In this document: positions 20,311-30,152 of the stretch, piece after piece
How positions within the stretch are numbered: the stretch's first letter is position 1
How the letters are laid out: each line of letters opens with the position of its first letter
Assembly: GCA_033558025.1 (NCBI GenBank)
Contig: JAUCEF010000012.1
Location: 2,728,001 to 2,792,000, forward strand
DNA length: 64,000 bases
Reading direction: 5' to 3'
Source of the DNA: Phytophthora sp. 'mugwort'
Taxonomy: Eukaryota; Oomycota; Peronosporomycetes; Peronosporales; Peronosporaceae
Position numbers and translations under genes: made by a program
The notes under the pieces: model-generated
Told to the model about the DNA's origin: nothing
The model's input: the letters and a program-made list of their open reading frames with translations, nothing else
The model's database searches: none

Positions 20311-21344
20311 ATGGCTTTTCAAGATCTACTGAAAAAACTCTACTATGATCCAAAAACCGGTTTTATCGGCACTCAAGCTCTGTATCAGAAGGCAAAGAGT
20401 TAGATCCTGAGATTACTATCAGAATCGTAAAGGAGTGGTATGCTAACCAGACCGATATTCAACGATTTCAGGATCAGAAGAAGCGATTTGATGGCTTCAA
20501 AATAGCTTCACACAACCCCAATTCGTGGCAAATGGATCTTGCGTTTTGGGAGAAACGACCAATTTTGACTGCTATCAACATCAACTCAAGGTTGGGGTCC
20601 GCAAAGCTCTTATCAAACAAGACGGCAGCAACTGTATTAGCAGCGCTTAAAGCATTTGTTCACCTTCACACACTTGATATCCTGACAAGCGATAATGGAA
20701 GCGAGTTCATGAACTCACAGGCTCAAGAATTCTTCCAAACTAAGAAAATTGAGCACTACAACAACGAACCAGGTGATCATGGAACCATGGGTAAAATCGA
20801 ACGATTCAACAGGACTTTGAAGCAGAGACTAACTAAAATGTCTCCCAAGAGGATACCGCAAAAGCTTATCAGCGATGTTATCGAAAACTATAATAGCACG
20901 TTTCATCGCTCGATTAAAATGACCCCAAACGAGGCCAAAGGTAAAGTCATCGGGTCAGAGCTGGAACATAATCAAGGTGAAGCAGAGAGAGTTGAAAATG
21001 AGTTCGAAATCGGAGCAAATGTGCTATATCGACTTAAGAAGCAGACGTTTGATAAAGAAGCTGCTCGATGGAGCAAAGCCGTCTATACGATCGTTGGAAT
21101 TGATGGATACCGAGTCCAAATTCGCTCAAAAAATGGTCATACCCTCTACAAGGCACCAAACGATCTTAAAATGGTTAAATCAGAGACTACGAATGCTACT
21201 ATTAATCGAGGTGATATTCTTGAGGCGGAGAAGATTTTGGATCACAAAAAGATACGCTCTGGAAAGTACAAATATCTGGTGAGATGGTTTTTTTTTTTTG
21301 GTAATGAACCTGATTCCTGGAACCGCAAGGTAATCTCCGATTGA
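20311..21344 (+). pseudogene. Polinton integrase (DDE, retroviral type) with C-terminal chromodomain, one frameshift
   Basis: Starts at the ATG at 20311 (MAFQDLLKKLYYDPKTGFIG) after an ATATAGG box. A one-base loss near 20396 produces a TAG at 20401; the frame then stays open to 21344. The catalytic core has D at 20535 (WQMDLAF), D at 20691 (SDNGSEF) and E at 20799 (GKIERFN), with 35 residues between the last two, the exact D,D35E spacing of retroviral integrases. The C-terminal 45 residues (EAEKILDHKK, KYLVRW, PDSW) look like a chromodomain, which can direct integration to marked chromatin. A T-run near 21289 distorts that domain (FFFF). It cuts and joins the TIR ends into target DNA. Confidence 0.9.
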
Positions 21345-21523
21345 TCAACAAAAATAAGAGATCTACCCTTGAAAAGGAGTATTGGGGTTAAAAAAAGGAG
21401 TCATAATTAGCTTGTAAATAAGTTTAATAGAGACATCCTCTGTAAGCTTTTGACTCGGTATATCATTCGATATATTTTTAATGATATTTTTGTAAATATC
21501 TGACTTGATATATAGATATAATA

Positions 21524-21814
21524 ATGTGTGCAGGCTGTTTAGAGAAAGAGCGTGAGCTTGCCAAGCTACAAAGGAAGCTTTGGATCATTCAGGAGGTTAG
21601 TCGTATCAAGAATGAGTTGATGAATCTTGATGCTGTCGCTACTTTCCGTAAAACTGTTGTAAATCAGAAGTATAGAAATGAGTTGGAAGATATATTTGGA
21701 GCTCCATTCCATTGTATCAAGGATCGATATCTTAATCTTCTAAATGAGCGAAATCATATTTGTCATTCTTATGCTACATTCCGACACGACTCAGTCATGC
21801 CGAGTTATTGGTAA
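21524..21814 (+). CDS. small unknown Polinton protein
   Basis: 96-residue ORF from the ATG at 21524, directly after a GATATATAGATA box at 21507-21518. It begins with a CxxC pair (MCAGC) and a charged coiled-coil-like helix (KERELAKLQRKLWIIQEV). Nothing resembles a known enzyme. It is supported mainly by the promoter-like box, intact frame and position between integrase and the large structural candidate. Confidence 0.5.
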   Translation: MCAGCLEKERELAKLQRKLWIIQEVSRIKNELMNLDAVATFRKTVVNQKYRNELEDIFGAPFHCIKDRYLNLLNERNHICHSYATFRHDSVMPSYW

Positions 21815-21857
21815 TTTGAGTACTCATTTTTTTTATGATTCGCAACATATAGATACG

Positions 21858-24537
21858 ATGTTCCCAAATTTCACATCCCGCGCTCAGAGAGAGCAGAAAC
21901 GTCAGGAGCTACTTGAAAAAGCTCAGCGACGGGTTCGACAAGCTAACGCCAAGCGTGAGATGTATCAGAGCACATCGTGGGCGACTGATGTATCCAATTC
22001 TTTCACTACGATAGCTAAGAAGACGACGGCAACAACCCAAACTGATACAGGTGTTGGCACTGATGAAGCAATCCCTGATGCAGTGAAGCAAAACCTGAAT
22101 GATATTATTGATCAGGCGATTGCTCAATCCGACTTAAAAAAAAAGTCTCAGTGATGAAAACTCTGGTATAAACCCTGAGGCATCCCAACAACTGGAACTA
22201 ACACAGAACCTAACGTTAGATTACTTTCCGATGTTAAACTGGATGGTGTTAGTATCCCTCCATTACAGAGACCACTATCTAATGTTTCAATAGAAGGAAT
22301 TAGTATCCCTTCAGTTGATATCGCTGTTGGGGAGGATGCATCACCAACACCTGACACTCTATTTAGCGATGATGAACAAATCTCTCAAAACGAATTTAAG
22401 AAAGCGGTTGAGGAAATATTTGAGGTTTATCCGATTCTTGCTCAAATGGGTATTCATCCTCTTGCTTCTAATGGACGTCAGCTAACAAAGTATTATATTG
22501 GAAACGGAGCTAAGACATACAGTATTAGATTGAACAAGATTGTCTCGGTTCCAAGCATTGATTGGGAAGAGACACACGATCATATTGGATTTGTCATCAC
22601 AAACGATGTTAGATTTAACAATTATATCAATGAGAAACATGAGCAAAATGAGATGGGTAAAGAGGATAAAAATGCACCTTTTCAAGTATGGAAGCGTATT
22701 GGATCCAAAAGAGCAAGTGCTTCTTCTTTTGACGACTATAAACAATGCAAACAACGACTTGAGGACAGTTTTCTCTTTGATAATTCAACTTTTACAACTT
22801 CCGATCAGTCTAATAGTAAATCCAAAATGTACTTGATCATTGCTAAAAATAAGGAACTACTTGAATCTAATGGTTTAATGAAGAAGATTGTTCCTATCCT
22901 TAAAGGAACGAACAAATCAACACCATTTGATGCTAATGGTTATGTATGGATCAAGGGAAGTACTATTGGCGTTTTCGGTAAGGAAAGTAATCAAATGAAG
23001 CCGGCTATCATCAAGAAGGTCAATTGGCAACTTACGCTCAAATCATTTGTAGAGATATGGTCAGGTCGAAAGGTCTTGACTTAGAGATGATCGGTGATGA
23101 GGACAAAGAAATTGATGTTAATGATTTCACAGAAGGCGTAGGTGAGGCACGTCAAGGTATTATGGCTGGAATTGATGAAGATATGGATCAAAACCTATCC
23201 AACGCTGATAACGATGCTAAAAACATCTTAACTGATTACTATACGCAACTTCCTTCAAAGGGTATTAAAATCCCGTTTAGACTCAAACCAATCGTTGAGG
23301 TTAAAGACAGTGTTAAAACGCATACAGACTACTATTTTGGTGAGCCATCTGAGACCAGACCATTGAATATTAGAAATGGGAAACACAAGCAAGTATCTGG
23401 AGAAGCGTGGAAGGGATTGATGAGGAATATCAGGTGGATGGGTACATTCCTATCGTTGCTCGATGGATTTGAGGATTTGGATAAAAAAAAAAAAAAACTC
23501 AAGGAGTTGAGTATCCATTCCCATCAAATGATGAGGAAGCAGCACAATTGGTTGAAAGTAAGAAACTTGATCAGCAAACGCGCAAAAAACTCGATGATAA
23601 TCTTAAAATATTGAATGAAGCAATCTTGAATACGGCTCATGATATCAGACGACAAGGTATTGAACCCTATACTCAGGTTGATAGTGAAGACCAACTACAG
23701 AAGCTTCATGACGATTCTGAACGCGCTTACCAATCATACGGAGAAGCGCAAAAAGGTTATGAAGAGGCTAAGGAAGCAGTCAAAGGAAATAACTCAAAAT
23801 CAGCTCGATCGGCACTAAAGGCAGCGGCATCAGCTATGAAGGCAACAAGAGCTGTATTTAACGCAAAAGCTAAACAATATAGCATTGTGGCTCAGGAGCA
23901 AATCAATGTAGATGGCTTTGTTGATCGTCAAGATGATAAATCGGTTCGTGGAGTTATGAATGATATGATCAATCAGGTTAGCGGAAGCGGATTGAAAGGT
24001 CGTGGCCTAAGAGAAGCAGGTGTTGCACCACTCGATGGGGTGGTCAGACGTGGAAGGACCTACAACCTAAATGAGATTCAGGGGTTAACGACACCAAGCG
24101 CCTACGTTTATCGACAGCTCGGTAGCAAGTACATTCGTATTCCTGACCTTGATGCTAAGACTCTTGTGATTGTACAGCCGAATCGTCGCAAGTGTGGGCC
24201 GAAGTGTCAAATCAGTGATAGCCTAAAATCAATGATCAGAAGTCTCGTATATAAGAACCATATCGATCAGGGGATGTATGACAAGCTCAGCATCGAACAT
24301 AAAAAAATGTTCAAAGAGATCCTTGCGATAACTCATCTTCAGTACAATTTTCACGATAAGCTCACTGATCCACTTGAAACACTTCGCGCTGAGTATGACA
24401 AGCTCAAGGCTCATATTGAGTTGGGAAATGATAATCCAAGCATCATCAAACAGCTCAAGTCTCTTACAGTCAATATGTACAGCAATCGACTCATTGATGA
24501 TAAAGAATTTAAAGAAATTATAACTCGACTACTATAA
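21858..24537 (+). pseudogene. large unknown Polinton protein, candidate virion/core protein, multiply frameshifted
   Basis: From the ATG at 21858 (MFPNFTSRAQREQKRQELLE) a protein of nearly 900 codons can be followed through several frames, broken near 22136 (A-run), 22205, 23020-23085 and 23490 (A-run). The N-terminus is coiled-coil-like and basic. The middle is hydrophilic. Residues from 23700 form an Ala-rich helix, then GSGLKGRGLREAG, which contains LKGR-G, a match to the adenain consensus (M/I/L)XGX-G. The C-terminal module (RQLGSKYIRIPDLD, PNRRKCGPKCQIS, GNDNPSII) is compact and well conserved in look. I do not recognise the family; its size, charge and possible cleavage site suggest an internal virion protein. 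Confidence 0.6.
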
Positions 24538-24540
24538 TCA

Positions 24541-24781
24541 TGTTCTTCTTTAACCCCCGAATTATTGCAGTGATAACGCTGATAACAACGTTGCTGAGCT
24601 CAAAGCCATCATGAAGAATCTAATCATTCATGAACGCCCTCAGAAGGCTCAGGCAGCCGTATGGGCTACTGATCTCGATAAGTCCATCAGGAAGGTGGAT
24701 GCATCAACGCAAACCGAGGGTGGGCGTATGTGGGCCTACCAACCCAAGAAAAAAAAGACCGTGAAGACGTTTGCTATCTAA
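24541..24781 (+). pseudogene. small unknown Polinton protein, frameshifted
   Basis: About 79 codons starting MFFFNP at 24541, with a one-base shift near 24560 in a C-run, after which the frame is open to the TAA at 24779. The C-terminus is basic (YQPKKKKTVKTFAI) and includes DASTQTEGG, echoing TTQTDTGVGTD in the preceding large gene. The stop overlaps the stop of the convergent gene on the other strand by a few bases. Confidence 0.4.
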
Positions 24782-25014
24782 GCAATGCCACTTCGCACGA
24801 GTTTGTTTCGATATCCTCGATAAATCTTAATTTTTTTATCGCTGATACTTACTTCAAGTATGGCAGACTCACCATCAGGACTTTTGGTTGGAAGGAACAC
24901 ACTATCACCAAGAACAATACTTTTGTCAGCTTGTAGCATCGTCGATCCCACGATCTGATTAGGTTCATCAGTAGCTAAATTAGTTTTGAGCTCTTTACTT
25001 GGTAGGCAACCCAT
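24778..25014 (-). CDS. small protein with N-terminal MGCxxS acylation motif
   Basis: 78-residue intact ORF from the ATG at 25014, preceded on its strand by CCTAAATATAAACA. It begins MGCLPSKELK: Gly2 and Ser6 fit the N-myristoylation signal and Cys3 is a typical adjacent palmitoylation site. The rest is a small beta-rich sequence with no known domain. If acylated, it would be tethered to membranes, which could matter for entry, assembly or exit of virions; this is inference. Copy 1 would lie outside the window. Confidence 0.55.
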   Translation of the reverse strand: MGCLPSKELKTNLATDEPNQIVGSTMLQADKSIVLGDSVFLPTKSPDGESAILEVSISDKKIKIYRGYRNKLVRSGIA

Positions 25015-25023
25015 TGTTTATAT

Positions 25024-25287
25024 TTAGGTCCATAAATATTTTTTCGAAAACCAATCGGCTGAGTACATCGGATGGTTGTTTTTGTGTCGCTTATAGTATC
25101 TTTCGCGCCTCGCTTTATCGCTTTGATCATACGCACGAAATGCTCTTAAAGGTGTCGAATCCTTGTATTGTTGATAAGGCGTACCATCCCGCTTGAAAGC
25201 GCCAAAAGATACAATGCTACCATCATCAAACACAGCATCATATTTTTTCCCCTTTCGTTGAGAAACTCTAAACTTGAAGGCAGCCAT
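25024..25287 (-). CDS. small basic protein, DUF-like
   Basis: 87-residue ORF from the ATG at 25287 (MAAFKFRVSQRKGKKYDAVF), with GAGTATAGACA just upstream. It is rich in Lys, Arg and Tyr, with DGSIVSFGAFKRDGTPYQQY followed by a basic helix (RRERYYKRHKNNH). The pattern of a short basic beta segment then a KK/RR-YY helix recalls small uncharacterised proteins of nucleocytoplasmic large DNA viruses. It stands alone as an intact gene here; in copy 1 only the N-terminus is in view and carries a 2-nt deletion. Nucleic-acid binding is likely from charge alone. Confidence 0.55.
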   Translation of the reverse strand: MAAFKFRVSQRKGKKYDAVFDDGSIVSFGAFKRDGTPYQQYKDSTPLRAFRAYDQSDKARRERYYKRHKNNHPMYSADWFSKKYLWT

Positions 25288-25300
25288 TGTCTATACTCAC

Positions 25301-27298
25301 TCAGCGATTTTTCAACTCATCGATTTGCTTTTGCTGGTCATCTACTCTATCAATCAATGCCTGAATCATTCTCACGTTATACACAGCTAATTTTGAATAA
25401 TCTACATGAAGCTTTACCCCCTTAGGCTCTAACCATGGATCAGAACTTTGCTCAAGCTCTGTATCATTATCAGGGATACGAGCGACTAAATCTAAGAATC
25501 CTTGATCTAAAACATCCTGAGCAATCAGACCCAATTCTTTTGGCTTATCAGGATGTTGCTTCCATTTATATGATTTCACTTTCAAGGTCTTGTAAAGACA
25601 TTCAACACGGCCAATAGGCACAACAATATCTTGCTTTAAACGACGATCTGATTGCATAACCATCGCTTCGCAACCAATATATCCGTTAAATATACCGCAT
25701 ACATTTGTATATGTGATTGGTGTTCCAGTAGCAGTTTCTGTCACTCCAGAGTCACTTCTTAGTCGATACACTGTTAATCCTACATTACCTGCACTATTCC
25801 ATGTATAACTTACAGTATTAGAGACATGGAGAGGGGCTGATGGGGTGACAGTAGATAATCCAAGACGTCCAGTGTTCGTTAGAGTCATACGAGTTGTCTG
25901 AATAGTACCAAATCTTAGGTCATTAGATGTATAATTTCCAATCCAAGTAGCATTCGTAGATGTTGCATTAGTGCCATTATTGACCTCGATTTGAAACTGA
26001 ACAGGTGAAATGTTCGATCCTTTAAATGCAAGCATCCTTGTATAGCTACTATCCAAATAATCCGTTCCAGATCCAGCAATAGAGAAATACTCATTTGCAG
26101 GTGTTGAATTAATGCCTAAACTCTGTTAAGTTTCCTACAGTTGTTATATTAGCTTGATTTCCATAAGCTAAAAAACCCTTTAGACTTCCAGAGCACGTAA
26201 TATCACCAGATGTTGAAAGGGTTGCTGCTGATATATTTCGACTTGCATCGACGAAAGCAACACTATTGACTTGATACCCAGCGAATGCGTTCAACGTTCC
26301 GCTACAAGCAATATTACCGATATTTTGGATATGCCTTGAGCTTGTGGTAACATCAGTCCCGCTGATTCTGATCGATCCGAAGTCGCCGGGTGTCCCGCTG
26401 ACCTTTATCGAACCATTCAGGTTTTGGGCATCAAGAGTGCGGATCGATGCGATATCCTTGTTGATATCAACTACGAGAGCTTTAGATGCTACAGCACCAC
26501 CATAACTGATGCCAACGAATGCCATATGATCAATTGAGATACGATCCCAACGATGAGTTCCAGAATTTGAGGTTAGGTATTTGCAAACCAGTTCCACCAG
26601 TATTCAGCGTGAGGTTGGTTAGGATTCCAACAGCCGTAATGCCCGCTTGAGATCCTAAAACAGCTCCAGTCAGCGTTGTTGCGGATATTGATGATAAACC
26701 AGTTAATGATCTACCTGCACCCGAATACAAGGTTGCCGCCAATCGTGAGCCCTGATAGCGTCCCAAGTGAAGTAATATTGGTTTGAGCTCCTGTCGATAG
26801 CGTGCCAGATAGTGTAGCTGCCGATACAGCGCCAGAGACATTCAATGCTGAGAGAGTGCCAAGTGAAGTAATACCAGGCTGCGCCGCGGTCTTTATGGAT
26901 CCATAAATATTGGTCGCCGTCAGTGATGTAATAGTTCCGATTTCGCCAGATCCTCCAAGAACGAGAGCCTTTGAGGTTGCGGCTGATCCGGGTGTAATTC
27001 CATCTAAGAATGATGGTAGAGTCCCCACGGGAACACCTGCGACCGTCAGAGCGCTGCAACTGATAGTACCAAGCCCCCTAATATCATTATTGGTTCCAGG
27101 AACAAGTGATACGCCTTGTGTAGCTATCCCGGGTGTAATCCCTGATAGGAACGTCAATCGATAATCATTCTTATCAAGATACAAAGTCTGAGCATACTCA
27201 TATGACAGATAACCAGACGAATCCAACTTTAGAAAGTAATCGGGATTATAGATGGTTGATGTGAAAATTGGCTGAGGATAATGAAAACCAGAACTCAT
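25301..27298 (-). pseudogene. fibre-like protein with S74 chaperone, copy 2
   Basis: Second copy of the fibre gene, starting at the ATG at 27298. The N-terminal 190 codons are open here, where copy 1 has a 5-nt deletion. Two frameshifts, near 26728 and 26588, are shared with copy 1. A private one-base insertion near 26120 shifts the frame again. The last 250 codons, including the S74 domain (SDRRLKQDIV, ELGLIAQDVLDQG) and a terminal coiled coil (DRVDDQQKQIDELKN), are open. The repeats of the shaft (LGTLSGLTIGG and relatives) recur about every 20 residues. Expected role: trimeric attachment fibre. Confidence 0.8.
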
Positions 27299-27348
27299 AG
27301 TTGTTTTTTGTCTCAAGCTATATAGAACAAGCGATTAAATACACGATC

Positions 27349-28030
27349 ATGAGCGGAATTCCAAACTATGGGGCCTCCCTCCCGAAAAAGCTCAAATCGT
27401 CAAGCATGGATGATATACCAGCTCTTGACATTAAAAAGCTGTTCAGGATGGTTGTCCTTGGTCCATCGTTCAGTGGGAAGAACAATCTATGTATGTTCAT
27501 TCTCAAGCATTCTCCTCACGTATTTGCACATCTAACGACCATAGCTCGTAATCCTCAGCAAGAATTGTATGAGTATCTCCGTGATAAGTTGGAAGATTTC
27601 ATTACTTTCGCTGACCCCGATACCCCACCGAAAGTTGATCAAGTCCGCCATACGCCAATGAGCTCCAACAAACCTGAACTTGTCATCATAGACGACTACA
27701 GTAATGATAAGCTACTCCAGAATAATATCTTCTCACATTATTTACAACGGCCGACATTTCAAGATATCCACCATATTCCTTAGCCACAGCTACTTTGCTA
27801 CTGATAAGATGATTCGCTTGAATTCAGAGTACGTGGCGATCCTAAAAGCTAATTCGAAGCGTGATTTACAGATGGTGGTCAAGGACTTCAATATCAAGGG
27901 GGTAGATGATCGCTCGATCGTCTATTACTACAACAAAGCCACTGACCAAAAAGGACAGATGTTATTCATCGACTCGGTGAAGGGTCAAATCAGGTACAAC
28001 TTTGATAGACCTATTGCGATGGAAGAGTAA
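27349..28030 (+). pseudogene. packaging ATPase, copy 2, frameshifted
   Basis: Same gene as 2136-2817, with two substitutions near the N-terminus. It keeps the P-loop with Asn after Lys (SGKNN), the Walker B Asp pair (IIDDYS), and the same single frameshift near 27737. A CTATATAGAACA box lies 20-30 nt upstream of the ATG at 27349. The gene is divergent from the fibre gene across about 50 bp. Confidence 0.85.
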
Positions 28031-28076
28031 TTCCATTTAATCAATCAGAAATATGCTTAGCATCATATAATTAACG

Positions 28077-28942
28077 ATGTCAAGTTTCATCAAAATCGAC
28101 AGTACCAACGTCGTACAAGATGGATACAATTCCACTTGGAAATATCAATTCCCTGGATCGGCTGCTGACATCCATGAAGCTGTTTGTGCTGTTCAATCAA
28201 TCAGCATGTACAACTCGGAATATAACATAGATGCGATGCAATTTCAGAATACTTCATTCAAAATCGACGTGCCAACGGCGGCTACTACATCTACGATAAG
28301 TATTAATCTAAAGATGGTATATATCGATACACAAATATCAACGCAAGCATCCAAGCTGCTTTGATCAGCGCTGGTGCATATCTGATCGATAGCGAAGGGA
28401 ATAACTTTTTCTATATCCAATTGATTCAAAACAGTGTCCATTACGCTGCTCAGATCGATTTCTCGCCTACTCCTACTTCCCTCCCATCAGGATATACAAG
28501 ACCCGCTACTGGGCTTTATTCCGTTTCTGGTACTGGTTTGCCTACAATTACACGCGTGCCTCGTCTGATTATTGACAATGCTGAGTTTGGTAAGGTTCTT
28601 GGTCTTGTTTCAGGAACGTATCCCGCTGCATCGGCTACTGTTGCAAGCGCTCAGCTATCAAATATCATTCCTCAAGCTCATCCAACGAGCTCATACATCG
28701 TTCGTTGTGATCTTATAAAAAATGAGTACGTCGCCTCGGGTGATATTCTAAGTGCGTTTGATAGAGGTGATGCCCCAATTGGAAAGTTGATTAATTATAA
28801 ACGAAGTCAATGTGCTTGGATGAACTGCCACAATGGCTCTCGCTCTACGATCACAATTAGCATTTACAATCAGGATGATAAGAAAGTAATCTTTCGTGAT
28901 ACATCAGTATCGATCATGCTTCTAATTCGTCCAAAAAAATAA
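28077..28942 (+). pseudogene. penton-like minor capsid protein, copy 2, frameshifted
   Basis: Identical by eye to 2864-3729, including the one-base loss in the A-run near 28315. It follows the ATPase by 46 bp, with an AT-rich ATCATATAATTAACG leader before the ATG. The strong identity, with no substitution noticed over 860 bp, contrasts with a few per cent divergence elsewhere and may reflect gene conversion between the copies. Confidence 0.72.
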
Positions 28943-28960
28943 GCTGATGATATAATTTTT

Positions 28961-29721
28961 TTAGAAAGTAAAACTTCCAGCTGCCATAGCCTTCTTTCTC
29001 ATAGCTCGAATCTTAGCCATGTGATCCTTAGCCTCTTGACTACCCTTTGCAAATTTTTTGGCCTTGGCCTTGGCTACACCAACGCCGTATCGTCTCTTTA
29101 CTTCTCCACGGATAGACTTGATTAGGTTTTCATGCTCAGGCTTAGTCGCCTTGGATAGTAGGTACTTCTCTCCTGCATCAACTGCATCAGTTAGAACCCC
29201 CTTTCGTTTAGCGTAAGATAGAGCTCGCTTAGCTCCCTTCTTCACATCAGTCATAGTTAGTTTTCCTCCTTCCTTATCAGAGTCGCTGTCATAGACACCA
29301 ATACCCGTCATGGAACGAATGGCTGCTCTTGCGGGGATAGCCGCCGGTGGCTGACCTGCATATGTTGCAAGAGCGGGAACTGCAAAATCAGCTGCTCTAC
29401 TAAGTAATCCTGAGTCTTTGGCGAACTTAAAAGATAATTTGATACCTCCCCATACCTTAGACCAAATACTCGCTCCGTGCATGCCTCCACCATTCATATG
29501 CTTGAATGGATGGCCGATTTCCTTCTTTGTGATAGTCAGTCGCGTTCCTTTCCCCGCTTTAGCAGCCTTGACTGCCTTAGCGTAGCTCTCGGGATGTAGA
29601 TGTAGTGTAGCTCCGCTTCCGCTTAGATCATCATTCGACAGCGTTAGTGTTCCTGTCTTGAACGCTCGCTTGAGCTTCGCTTCGGGGATAGCTGATGAAA
29701 CTGATAACTCCTTGAAGTCAT
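28961..29721 (-). pseudogene. pVI-like basic virion protein, copy 2
   Basis: Better-preserved copy. The 178 codons from the Met at 29497 to 28961 are open, and the upstream frame extends back to near 29718. The initiator is out of frame by one base (ATGACTTC), a lesion shared with copy 1. Order: a leader with TLTLSNDDLSGSGATLHLHP; the cleavage-like HMNGGGMHG; a Trp-containing amphipathic helix (ASIWSKVWGGIKLSFKFA); a Pro/Ala stretch; an acidic patch (DSDSDKEGG); and a strongly basic tail. This layout (protease-cleaved leader, amphipathic helix, basic C-terminus) parallels adenoviral pVI. Function in capsid stabilisation and membrane disruption is inferred. Confidence 0.62.
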
Positions 29722-29723
29722 GG

Positions 29724-30104
29724 TTATATTATTTTCAGGTTTAAATCCTTCATCTTTGAAAATAATTGTGGTTTCTTGTGTTGCTTGGAATAGAGCCAAA
29801 GGATACAAAATGGTCCGCAATAATCTCCATAAGTCCCTTGATATTGCTTGGGGTTGTATCTTCCAATTCCATACTTAGTAGGACCTGCTTCACCCATACT
29901 ATCGAAATACTCACCGTTATGAACTGCCGTCCAATGGCCTACATTAATATTAGGTGGTCGTAGTAGAATGAGGTATGATCCTTTCTTCGAAATTGGTTTC
30001 GTTATTTCACTTGATTCATAGATATCATCAAGATGAACCCCAATTATTTTCGATAGTTCGATTAATTCATGGTCGGATGTGATGGGCTTGATAAGATGGC
30101 TCAT
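29724..30104 (-). CDS. adenain-like cysteine protease, copy 2
   Basis: Intact second protease, about 126 codons from the ATG at 30104. It differs from copy 1 by only a few residues: INVGHW for INIGHW, YNPKQY for YNSKQY, CILWLY for CIFWLY. The catalytic His (GHW), acidic residue and DYCGPFC Cys are all present. As in copy 1, it is divergent from the capsid gene and 2 nt upstream of the pVI-like gene. Its integrity in both copies, while neighbours are broken, is notable. Confidence 0.88.
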   Translation of the reverse strand: MSHLIKPITSDHELIELSKIIGVHLDDIYESSEITKPISKKGSYLILLRPPNINVGHWTAVHNGEYFDSMGEAGPTKYGIGRYNPKQYQGTYGDYCGPFCILWLYSKQHKKPQLFSKMKDLNLKII

Positions 30105-30152
30105 AATATTTAATTTCCTGAAAAGTATATTAGAAACCATATAGATTCAACG

